A stretch of 44,761 nucleotides of DNA, from NCBI GenBank assembly GCA_018378255.1, contig JAGZXV010000021.1, positions 1 to 44,761 of the forward strand, in the 5' to 3' direction. Positions within the stretch are counted from its first letter, which is position 1. Each line of letters begins with the position of its first letter. Positions 7,254 through 14,502 of this stretch are shown here, one piece after another. The position numbers and the translations under genes are program-made. Below the pieces are notes generated by a model. The model was given only the letters and a program-made list of their open reading frames with translations, made no database searches and was not told the DNA's origin. Source of the stretch: Clostridiaceae bacterium. Its GTDB lineage: Bacteria > Bacillota > Clostridia > Lachnospirales > Lachnospiraceae.

Positions 7254-7415
7254 AGAGTGTGTTTGAAAATTGCTTTCCGTCAGATGCGCGTCACAATTTG
7301 TGGGAGATTTGCCCCGGATGAAGGGCGCATAGCGGGCTATGCAACCTGAATTCGGGGCAAATATACCGCAAAGTGGGACGTGCAGATGGCGGAAATGAAT
7401 TTTCAAGCATACTCT
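7254..7415. repeat. MITE-like repeat, copy T1
   Basis: A 162-bp element closely matching T2 at 20499-20659. The ends are near-perfect inverted repeats: AGAGTGTGTTTGAAA at the left and the complement of AGAGTATGCTTGAAA at the right. Inside, ATTTGCCCCG pairs with CGGGGCAAAT and GCATAGC with GCTATGC-type sequence, so the whole element folds. It has no coding potential worth calling. It lies between repeat R2 and the AraC regulator. Confidence 0.75.
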
Positions 7416-7507
7416 AGCATGTACATACGGCAGAGAAGATTCTTCAAAAGCCTTCCGTTAATCAATATACCATCCGCAGATAAATTTGTATTGTAAAAAA
7501 ACGACAT

Positions 7508-8347
7508 CTACCGGTTTGACAAGGCAATCTGCCTTGCCTGTTCCGGAGTCACTCCATGAAATCGTTTAAATTCCTTTAATAGATGGGACTGATCGGCATA
7601 TCCATAACGGTAAACCGCGTCCTGGATCCCAAACTGTTCAGATCGGGCCACATCCCGCCATACATTCTGATACCGGACCAGATTGGAAGTTCGTTTTATG
7701 GTCATCCCAACCTGCTGCAGGAACTGGCGTTCCAACTGCCTCTGACTGATACAACTGTACCTACAGATTTCCTTGACCGCCGCCGTTCCCGACGATGACA
7801 GAATCTGTTGAAATGAATTAAAAAGGTTGTGGTTGACCCGGCCTTCATCTAACCTGGCAGCCAAAAACTTCTCCACCAGCTGTATCCGTTCTTTCACATC
7901 CAGAACATAAAAAAATGGTTCAAACACGGTCATCCACTCCTTCTGAACCGCTTCCGCATCCAGTACCTGATTATAAAGCTCCCGGAAATCCAAATTTAAG
8001 AACAGATGAGCCGCCCAAAAATGAAACCGCACCGCAAAGCTGGAAATCCGTTCCCCTGTCGCCAAACGCCTTTCCGTTACATAGGAATGGTCCTGCATTC
8101 CGCACCATCTTCCTGTAATCTTCTGTCTGGTATGATTGACCGTGATCATCAGATCGACACAGGTATCCGGTATCACCAGCACTCCTCCGCCCTCTCCCGT
8201 TTCCGGCATATTTTCCGGTTCCGAGGTTGTCCAATAACAGGATATATACGGTTTCAGGGCCTGGCAGGGCGGATATTCGGCATATGTATGATTGGATAAA
8301 AATGGCCGTGATGTCAACGGCCTGTATTTTGTATGAAAATCCAGCAT
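7508..8347 (-). CDS. AraC-family transcriptional regulator (DUF6597-type N-terminal domain)
   Basis: A 279-residue regulator. The N-terminal half opens with YPPCQALKPYISCYW and contains GVLVIPDTCVDLMI, the pattern of the cupin-like sensory domain found in this AraC subgroup. The C-terminal ~90 residues hold the two AraC helix-turn-helix motifs (VKEICRYSCISQRQLERQF, then GIQDAVYRYGYADQSHLLKE). It starts 33 bp after the MerR gene on the same strand, so the two may be co-transcribed. Its target is not evident; no divergent partner gene is next to it. Confidence 0.9.
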   Translation of the reverse strand: MLDFHTKYRPLTSRPFLSNHTYAEYPPCQALKPYISCYWTTSEPENMPETGEGGGVLVIPDTCVDLMITVNHTRQKITGRWCGMQDHSYVTERRLATGERISSFAVRFHFWAAHLFLNLDFRELYNQVLDAEAVQKEWMTVFEPFFYVLDVKERIQLVEKFLAARLDEGRVNHNLFNSFQQILSSSGTAAVKEICRYSCISQRQLERQFLQQVGMTIKRTSNLVRYQNVWRDVARSEQFGIQDAVYRYGYADQSHLLKEFKRFHGVTPEQARQIALSNR

Positions 8348-8380
8348 GAGCTGTTTCCTCTCTCTTTCCGTAATGTCAAA

Positions 8381-9121
8381 TCACTCTTCCAGCTCCATCC
8401 ATGCCTCATAATAATCGTACCTTTCCTGGTCACAGACTGAAATCAGAAATCTTCCAAAAACAAGTCCCGGAGCAGCACCCAAATGCCAGGCTTCATCTGC
8501 AAATGCCTGGTAATTGCTCTCTTCCCTCCCGTCGGAAGGCAGACAGAGCAGCCCCTTGAGATAACGTTTCTTCTGATCATCAGCCCTCCTCAGAATCATG
8601 CCCTTCTCTTCTTTTGTAAAAAGCCCGTACCGGATGGTTCCGTCCGGAGAGACGAGAACGGCTGCCTGATAGGGATCGGTAACAAACCGCTGGAGATCCT
8701 GCTCACTTTGAAATGAAAAATCTTTAATGACAGAAAACCGCCTCTCTTCCACCACAAAACAGTTCTGCCGGCGCAGTTCACTCAGTTGTTTCAGCCGCTG
8801 CTGTTTTATATGGATCCGTTTAACCGCCAATTGTATTTCCCTGGCCTGTTCTTCTAATTTCTTCTCATTTTGATCTAACAGCTGTTGGTATTCTTCTGCA
8901 TTCATCTGCGGGATTTTCCGCATTTCCCTGAGGGGAATGGACAGGCTGCGGTTCAAAAGCACCTCGCAGATGTCCAGCATGGTCTGTACGGACGGATATC
9001 TGTAATGATTCTCATCCGACCGTTCAAACCTGATCAGCCCCTCATTGTCCCAATATCTCAAAGCCGAAGGGGCGATATGGAACAGCTCTGCCAATTTTGT
9101 CAGCGTCTTTTGTTCGTTCAA
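8381..9121 (-). CDS. MerR-family transcriptional regulator of the divergent MATE gene
   Basis: 246 residues. The N-terminal winged helix (LTKLAELFHIAPSALRYWD, then GLIRFERSDENHYRYP) is typical MerR, followed by a coiled-coil dimer helix near residues 80-120 and a ~120-residue C-terminal domain likely to bind ligand. It is divergent from the MATE exporter at 9225, and the shared spacer contains a textbook MerR operator with a 19-bp promoter spacer (9162-9192). It very probably activates exporter transcription when a toxic compound binds; the ligand is unknown. Confidence 0.92.
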   Translation of the reverse strand: MNEQKTLTKLAELFHIAPSALRYWDNEGLIRFERSDENHYRYPSVQTMLDICEVLLNRSLSIPLREMRKIPQMNAEEYQQLLDQNEKKLEEQAREIQLAVKRIHIKQQRLKQLSELRRQNCFVVEERRFSVIKDFSFQSEQDLQRFVTDPYQAAVLVSPDGTIRYGLFTKEEKGMILRRADDQKKRYLKGLLCLPSDGREESNYQAFADEAWHLGAAPGLVFGRFLISVCDQERYDYYEAWMELEE

Positions 9122-9161
9122 TCTTCCACCGCCTTTCGGACTGCCGATTTATAAAAAGTTC

Positions 9162-9192
9162 TTGACATTAAAGTTACTTTAACATTTATACT
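9162..9192 (+). promoter_or_regulatory. MerR-type promoter/operator of the MATE gene
   Basis: TTGACA (9162-9167) and TATACT (9187-9192) are separated by 19 bp, the over-long spacing that MerR proteins correct by twisting DNA. The spacer contains the perfect dyad TTAAAGT-T-ACTTTAA (9168-9182). It lies 32 bp before the ATG at 9225, which has its own GTGAGGT ribosome site. Confidence 0.88.
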
Positions 9193-9224
9193 CTCTATCA
9201 TACTAGAAAAGTGAGGTAATTACA

Positions 9225-10568
9225 ATGACTAACAAATTTTTCCAAAATGTACTGCCGTCTATGCTAGCTTTCGCGTTTTCGGGCCTGTATACAATCGTAG
9301 ATGGCTTTTTTATCGGACAGAACATCGGCGACACCGGGCTGGCGGCTATCAATATCGGATTTCCGCTGGCTGCCTTTATTCAGGCCATGGGCACTGGCCT
9401 GGGTATGGGAGGCGCCATCCAATTGTCCATCTGCCGCGGCAGAAAAGACGGGGAGCAGGAAAAACTCTATCTTGGCAATACCCTGGGATTTCTGCTGGCT
9501 GCCGGTACCATCCTGACGGCACTGTTTTTCTTTCTGTACCGGCCTCTGCTGTCAGCCATGGGCGCCAATGGACACGTGTTGGAGGCCGCGTCCGAATATA
9601 TGAGAGTCATCACAATCGGAACCGTATTCCAGCTCTTTGCTACAGGCTTAACGCCTATTCTCAGGAATTATAACAAGGCTTTGCTGGCCATGGCCGCCAT
9701 GGTCTGCGGCTTTGTCACAAATATCCTGCTGGACTGGCTTTTCGTGGCCCATTTCCAGGCAGGAATGACAGGGGCGGCGCTGGCAACCGTCATCGGCCAG
9801 GGAGTTACCATACTGCCCTGCCTGGCTTTCCTGGTTAAAAAAGCAGCCGTTTTAACATTCAGTCACTACAAATGGAGGCCATCTGTCATAGGAGGGATCA
9901 TAAAAACAGGGGTTTCCCCCTTTGGTCTGACCATGTCGCCCTTTCTGGTCATGATCCTTCTCAACAAATGGGCTATGGCTTACGGCGGGGAATCTGCAGT
10001 TGCCGCCTATGCGGTAATTTCTTATGTGACCTCCATCGTTCTTCTGCTTCTCCAGGGAATCAGCGATGGCAGCCAGCCGCTGATCAGCCTGAGCCTGGGA
10101 CAGGGAGATTTAAAAAGTGCGGAACAAGTCCGGATTTTGGCTTACTTTTTCTCCGCAATCGTCGCTTTCATAACGGGCGCCGGTATATTTTTACTGGCAG
10201 ATTATATTCCCCTTCTTTTCGGAGCGTCCGGTGAGGTGGGCATAGCTGTCGGTCAGGGAATCCATTTTTTCCTCTCAGGTTTCCTTTTCGCCGCATTCTG
10301 CAGGGTAACCACATCCTATTTTTATGCTACTGGCAAAAATAGATCCGCCTACCTCATGGTTTACGGGGAACCGGTTCTCTTATCCGTTCTGCTCATAACA
10401 GTTCTTCCGAAAATGATGGGACTCAATGGCGTATGGCTGTCCGCCCCTGTCTCACAATTTCTTCTGGCCCTGACCGGCCTTGCGCTGATCCGGCTGGAAA
10501 AAAGAAAAAAAGCCCCATCGTTTACAACTCCGGCAGCGAAACGAAGTCACGAAAGCGCATCTGTTTAA
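9225..10568 (+). CDS. MATE-family multidrug efflux transporter
   Basis: A 447-residue, 12-helix MATE exporter in the cytoplasmic membrane; the family exchanges Na+ or H+ for cationic drugs and dyes. The start has the family look (PSMLAFAFSGLYTIVDGFFI) and the two six-helix halves are intact; the second half begins near residue 230 (GVSPFGLTMSPFLVMILL). It is controlled by the divergent MerR gene through the operator at 9162-9192, and ends before a strong hairpin terminator, so it is a single-gene unit. Substrate unknown. Confidence 0.93.
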   Translation: MTNKFFQNVLPSMLAFAFSGLYTIVDGFFIGQNIGDTGLAAINIGFPLAAFIQAMGTGLGMGGAIQLSICRGRKDGEQEKLYLGNTLGFLLAAGTILTALFFFLYRPLLSAMGANGHVLEAASEYMRVITIGTVFQLFATGLTPILRNYNKALLAMAAMVCGFVTNILLDWLFVAHFQAGMTGAALATVIGQGVTILPCLAFLVKKAAVLTFSHYKWRPSVIGGIIKTGVSPFGLTMSPFLVMILLNKWAMAYGGESAVAAYAVISYVTSIVLLLLQGISDGSQPLISLSLGQGDLKSAEQVRILAYFFSAIVAFITGAGIFLLADYIPLLFGASGEVGIAVGQGIHFFLSGFLFAAFCRVTTSYFYATGKNRSAYLMVYGEPVLLSVLLITVLPKMMGLNGVWLSAPVSQFLLALTGLALIRLEKRKKAPSFTTPAAKRSHESASV

Positions 10569-10587
10569 GCAGCTGGGAAAGTCAAAT

Positions 10588-10640
10588 GAAATGCCATCTG
10601 CGGCAGGATTATCCATGATTCCTGCCGCAGATGGCATTTC
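10588..10640 (+). terminator. Terminator after the MATE gene
   Basis: A perfect 21-bp stem (10588-10608 with 10620-10640; arm begins GAAATGCCATCTGCGG) with an 11-nt loop, followed by CCTTGATTTTCCCGG. The weak T tract makes termination efficiency uncertain; the stem length suggests it may act in both directions. Confidence 0.75.
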
Positions 10641-10736
10641 CCTTGATTTTCCCGGTTTTTGTGGTAGTATGGACATATTGTTCTATAAAAATGACATCCT
10701 ATGATGCTGCAAACGTTTTAGAGGAGGATTTAAACT

Positions 10737-11558
10737 TTGATACAGGATATCACACCACATATTTTCCATAACGAATACAATGAAAAGGAACCACAGACCG
10801 ACAGTTTAACAATTATCACGCAGAACGGCTCCGTACTGATCTGTGAAAATGAGGACGGGTTCTCATTCCCCCAATACGGTCAAATCACTCAGTCCGGGGG
10901 GAATTCCATATTTTTATTCACCATTGACGAGGTGGATTATTTTTGGCTGGACGGGGCGGGATTGCTGCCACCCGATGGATTTCATTTTGTGCCCCGCAGC
11001 AGTTTCCGCTCCCTCAGACCGAAACATCTGGCATTTGCAGGCCTTACTGCTATGCACATAATAAATTGGTACCAGACCAACCGTTTCTGCGGATGCTGCG
11101 GCCAAAAGCTGGAACATGACCACAACGAACGGATGCTGCGCTGTCCTGCCTGCTCCAATCTGGTCTACCCAAGGATTAATCCGGCTGTCATCGTAGCCGT
11201 TACCAATGGTACCAAACTGTTAATGACCAAATATGCAGGAAGGGAATATTCCAACTATGCCCTGGTAGCCGGATTCACAGAAATCGGGGAATCCATCGAA
11301 GAAACGGTACAGCGGGAGGTCATGGAAGAGACAGGAATCCGTGTAAAAAACATCACCTATTACAAAAGCCAGCCCTGGGCTATGACCAGTACCATTTTAA
11401 TGGGATTCTTCTGCGAACTGGACGGAGACGATACCCTCCATGTGGACGAGCAGGAACTGTCCCTGGCCGTATGGATGGAGAGAGATGAGATAACGGCCAA
11501 ATATGATGATTTCAGTTTGACGAATGAAATGATATGTAGGTTTAAGGGAGGGATTTGA
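10737..11558 (+). CDS. nudC: NAD+ diphosphatase / NADH pyrophosphatase (NudC)
   Basis: Nudix hydrolase cleaving NAD(H) to NMN(H) and AMP; NudC also removes NAD caps from RNA. 273 residues from a TTG start with GAGGAGG nine bases upstream. A zinc ribbon uses Cys118, Cys121, Cys136 and Cys139. The Nudix box spans residues 179-201 (G-x5-E-x7-REVMEETGI), complete in all catalytic positions. The NudC-type SQPW motif is at 211-214, but the next residues are AMTST rather than the usual PFP, a small deviation. It stands alone after the MATE terminator. Confidence 0.93.
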   Translation: MIQDITPHIFHNEYNEKEPQTDSLTIITQNGSVLICENEDGFSFPQYGQITQSGGNSIFLFTIDEVDYFWLDGAGLLPPDGFHFVPRSSFRSLRPKHLAFAGLTAMHIINWYQTNRFCGCCGQKLEHDHNERMLRCPACSNLVYPRINPAVIVAVTNGTKLLMTKYAGREYSNYALVAGFTEIGESIEETVQREVMEETGIRVKNITYYKSQPWAMTSTILMGFFCELDGDDTLHVDEQELSLAVWMERDEITAKYDDFSLTNEMICRFKGGI

Positions 11559-11804
11559 GTTTTTTTGCGCAAGTTCCCCCTTTCCTGATGTTTTTCTCTT
11601 TCTGAGGAAAAAAAGATGTTAGACATAAACTTTAGCAGAATTAGCAAACAGAAATAAAATCATCGGTAATTTCACAATATTTGTTGATTCGATAAAGATC
11701 CAGACAATAAAGTAATGGAAAACCAGCATCCGTAGGATTCCAGACCGCCTCTATTTTTACCCTGCTCCAAAATCTCTTTATTCTCCATCATCTCCAGTAC
11801 CCAG
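11559..11804. other. Intergenic stretch after nudC, no intact gene seen
   Basis: AT-rich and without a plausible start/ribosome-site combination. A minus-strand frame around 11650-11760 reads AVWNPTDAGFPLLYCLDLYR before a stop, which could be the decayed end of a gene, but I cannot name it. It leads into the foldback element at 11805. Confidence 0.4.
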
Positions 11805-12215
11805 CTGTGAATCCAGGGAATGAGGGGCAGACGGCAGAGCGGGCCGGCGGCTTTGGTTTTCCCCCGGATGCGGTTTCAGGCCCGCAGGAGGCCGTGGCAC
11901 GGTTCGCGGTTCCGGCGATTTGTTCCGGCCGTCGGCAGCTCTTGGGCGGATAGGAGGGGAAATGGAGGGGAACTCGCTGACCTCAAAGTCAGCGAGTTAG
12001 AGAGCCTGAATTGAGAATTTCTTCAGAAATTCTCGATGAATGCTCTCGGTACCCTTCATTTTCCCTCCTTTCCGTCCTAGAGCTGCCCCGGCTGGAACCA
12101 TGAGCCGGAACCGCGAACCGTGCCACGGCCTCCTGCGGGCCTGAAACCGCATCCGGGGGAAAATCAAAGCCGCCGGCCCGCTCTGCCGTCTGCCCCTCAT
12201 TCCCTGGATTCACAG
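11805..12215. repeat. Large foldback element FB1 with near-perfect ~112-bp inverted repeats
   Basis: Bases 11805-11916 and 12104-12215 are inverted copies with a single mismatch by eye; weaker complementarity continues inward to about 11965/12055. The centre carries two further hairpins: 11971-11980 with 11989-11998 (AACTCGCTGA arm) and 12013-12020 with 12027-12034 (GAGAATTT arm). The arms are much more GC-rich than the neighbours. The termini (CAGCTGTGAATCC at left, GGATTCACAGCG at right) resemble those of FB2 at 35891-36205, so both belong to one family. Coding frames in it are mirror artefacts. Confidence 0.85.
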
Positions 12216-12231
12216 CGTTACTCCCCACTCA

Positions 12232-12801
12232 TTAAATAAAAATTTTTCCACAAACCGCATAAATAACCGCCCCAACCGCTCCGCTGGCGAATATCGCCGG
12301 TATCGGTGCGATCACCTTTTTTCGAAGCAATAGTAAAAGCACCACACACATAACAGCCGCAACCCAGTTGGTATTTCCAAAATCAACCTGCCCAGCCCAG
12401 ACAGCGTTCACTGCAAGGCGGACTGCCGCTGATATGATCAGTGCACAGACCGCTGGCTGCAGACCTTTTAATACCTGCTGTACCCCTTTCAACTGTCTGT
12501 ACTTCATGTAAAACCATGCCAGCAGCATGACAATGATTGCGGATGGAAGTACATAGGACAGGGTAGATACCACCGTACCGGGTATTCCTGCCACCTGAAC
12601 TCCCACAAAGGATGCGATGTTAATCCCCATAGGGCCGGGAGTCATTTCGGATACGGTGATCACATCCGCAAATTCCTTCATGGTCAGCCAGCCGCGTCCG
12701 CTCACAATCAAGTCCTGCATCAGTGCCGTTGCTCCATAGCCGCCTCCAAAGCCAAATAATCCAACGATAAAAAATGTCTGAAATAACTGCAGATAGATCA
12801 T
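12232..12801 (-). CDS. Chromate transporter family protein, second half of a split (short-chain) pair
   Basis: 189 residues, about six membrane helices, with the CHR-family start FIVGLFGFGGGYGATALMQD and the motif VITVSEMTPGPMGINIASFVG. Short-chain CHR proteins occur as pairs that together equal one full-length ChrA. Its start overlaps the stop of the partner gene (12798-13385) by 4 bp. Chromate export is known for the family, but the substrate here is an inference and could be another oxyanion or a different solute. Confidence 0.88.
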   Translation of the reverse strand: MIYLQLFQTFFIVGLFGFGGGYGATALMQDLIVSGRGWLTMKEFADVITVSEMTPGPMGINIASFVGVQVAGIPGTVVSTLSYVLPSAIIVMLLAWFYMKYRQLKGVQQVLKGLQPAVCALIISAAVRLAVNAVWAGQVDFGNTNWVAAVMCVVLLLLLRKKVIAPIPAIFASGAVGAVIYAVCGKIFI

Positions 12802-13385
12802 GCCGCTCCCCTCACTTTCTCCTTATATCCGTTAATAACCGCTGCAGCAATGCTGATGGCGCCGCAGATCAGGATCAGCCTTATAATGGGCACGCCAAAG
12901 AATATGGCAGCCACGGCGGCAGCGGCCAAAAGTATATCATTCAGAAGATTCTTGTGTTTAACCACATTAGCGGACATGTTGACTGATACATTAATCATCA
13001 CTGCCGCCACCCCGGCTTCCATTCCCCGCAGCACTAACCCAACGATATAATTGCTGCAGAATGCTTCATAGATGAAAGAAATCACCGATAAAATCACCAT
13101 CGGAGGCAGCACGCTTCCGGCAATGGAACAGACCGCTCCCCGGATCCCCGCCACCCGGTACCCAATGATAATGGAGGTATTCACTGCCATAATCCCTGGT
13201 GATGATTGGGCAATGGCAATCATATCCATCATCTCATCCTCATCAATCCACTTTAAATCCTCCACATACTTTTTCTGCAAAACCGGTATGATGACGCCTC
13301 CCCCTCCAAATGTACAGGCGCTGATCATAAAATTGGAACAAAACAGCGTTTTCAATTTATTCGTCGTAGAATCTGTTTTCATCAT
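12798..13385 (-). CDS. Chromate transporter family protein, first half of a split pair
   Basis: 195 residues with the paired-family motif SACTFGGGGVIIPVLQKKYV and MDMIAIAQSSPGIMAVNTSI. It is the first gene of a two-gene operon, with a strong promoter at 13483-13511, and is divergent from a LysR regulator. The two halves share the CHR repeat and probably form a heteromeric membrane carrier with opposite topology. Confidence 0.88.
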   Translation of the reverse strand: MMKTDSTTNKLKTLFCSNFMISACTFGGGGVIIPVLQKKYVEDLKWIDEDEMMDMIAIAQSSPGIMAVNTSIIIGYRVAGIRGAVCSIAGSVLPPMVILSVISFIYEAFCSNYIVGLVLRGMEAGVAAVMINVSVNMSANVVKHKNLLNDILLAAAAVAAIFFGVPIIRLILICGAISIAAAVINGYKEKVRGAA

Positions 13386-13482
13386 CCATCCCCTCCTCTT
13401 TCCTGATACTGCAGCGGTTCAGACATATTGTCGTCAGAACTGCTGTCCATTTCAATTTCAAAATCTTCTTTCGTTCAAATGA

Positions 13483-13511
13483 AGTATAACACTTGCATAT
13501 CCATGTGTAAA
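13483..13511 (-). promoter_or_regulatory. Promoter of the split chromate-type transporter operon
   Basis: On the minus strand TTTACA (13511-13506), a 17-bp spacer and TATACT (13488-13483). The spacer lies inside the imperfect dyad ACAC...GTGT (13490-13508), a possible LysR contact. Confidence 0.65.
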
Positions 13512-13520
13512 ATAATATAA

Positions 13521-13549
13521 TTGCATTAGTATCATATCATTTTTAGTAT
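13521..13549 (+). promoter_or_regulatory. Promoter of the LysR regulator
   Basis: TTGCAT (13521-13526), 17 bp, TAGTAT (13544-13549). It lies back to back with the transporter promoter, 10 bp away, the arrangement expected for a LysR protein that represses itself while activating the divergent operon. Confidence 0.55.
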
Positions 13550-13563
13550 GGATTGGAGGGCTT

Positions 13564-14448
13564 ATGACCTTAAAACATATGACTGTCTTCTGTACCGTTT
13601 GTGAAGAAATGAGCATGACAAAAGCGGCAGAACGCCTCTATATGACCCAGCCTGCAGTGAGCAGGATGATCGGTGAACTGGAAAAACACTATGATGTCCG
13701 TCTCTTCGACCGGATTGACCGCCAGATTTATCTCACCGCCGCTGGAAAGCAGCTGTGGAAGGACAGCAAAAATGTACTTCTCAGCATGGAGCAGCTTGAA
13801 AACCACCTCCAGTCCAAGGCAGTTTCCCCTGTTTTAAAAGTGGGCTGCAGCCTTGGAATCGGCATCACCTATATCCAGAATTATCTGGACCGGTATTATG
13901 AATCCTATCCCGACACCCTTGTGCGGATAACGGAAAATCACAGCAGTTATGTGGAGGAAAAAGTGGCTGTGAACGAACTGGATCTGGGTATCATCGAAGG
14001 GATTGTCCATTTAGACACTCTGGTGTCCACCCCGTTTCATAAAGACGACCTGGCCGCCGTATGTGCTCCGTTTCATGCTCTGGCCGGTTATTCAATTGAC
14101 CGTTCCTCCGCCCCACTTTCCCTGCGGGATCTCAATGAGGCCGGGTTAAGCCTTCCTGAAAATGGAACCGGAACCAGGGAACATTTGAACAGCGAAGCTG
14201 CAAAAAACGGAATGAAACTGACGCCCATCTGGTCCACAATCAATTACTCCAATATTTTCCAGCAGGTGTTAAACGGCAGAGCGGTTACGGTACTTTCCCG
14301 CCACCTCTTAAAAGACATGCTGGAGAAGGGAACTTTAGTGGAGCTGAACACAGATTTCCATATCCGGCGCACCTTTCATATCATCCGCCATAAATATAAG
14401 TATTTAGCCTCCAATGCACAGTTTTTTATCAAACTTTGGGAATCATAA
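13564..14448 (+). CDS. LysR-family transcriptional regulator
   Basis: 294 residues of standard LysR length. The helix-turn-helix is near residues 16-40 (MTKAAERLYMTQPAVSRMIG) and the effector-binding fold follows from about residue 88 (VLKVGCSLGIGITYIQNYLD). TTGGAGGG precedes the ATG. It is divergent from the chromate-type transporter pair, which it probably controls. The inducer is unknown. Confidence 0.92.
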   Translation: MTLKHMTVFCTVCEEMSMTKAAERLYMTQPAVSRMIGELEKHYDVRLFDRIDRQIYLTAAGKQLWKDSKNVLLSMEQLENHLQSKAVSPVLKVGCSLGIGITYIQNYLDRYYESYPDTLVRITENHSSYVEEKVAVNELDLGIIEGIVHLDTLVSTPFHKDDLAAVCAPFHALAGYSIDRSSAPLSLRDLNEAGLSLPENGTGTREHLNSEAAKNGMKLTPIWSTINYSNIFQQVLNGRAVTVLSRHLLKDMLEKGTLVELNTDFHIRRTFHIIRHKYKYLASNAQFFIKLWES

Positions 14449-14461
14449 ACTGCATAAAAAG

Positions 14462-14499
14462 GCAGTCCGCCCGCAGGACATCACCTGCAGGCAGACTGC
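14462..14499. terminator. Hairpin between the convergent LysR and AIPR genes
   Basis: Arms 14462-14477 and 14484-14499 pair at 14 of 16 positions around ACATCA. On the minus strand TTTTTATGCAG follows the stem, so it can end AIPR-side transcripts; it lies only 13 bp after the LysR stop and just beyond the AIPR stop. Confidence 0.65.
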
Positions 14500-14502
14500 T
14501 CA

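Noticed and set aside
7164..7406. 80-codon minus-strand frame near the T1 repeat
   Set aside because: It lies mostly inside the MITE-like element; the matching frame is not preserved in T2.
11820..12228. Similar arginine-rich frames on both strands of the 11.8-12.2 kb region
   Set aside because: They are mirror images created by the long inverted repeat of FB1; neither has a ribosome site.
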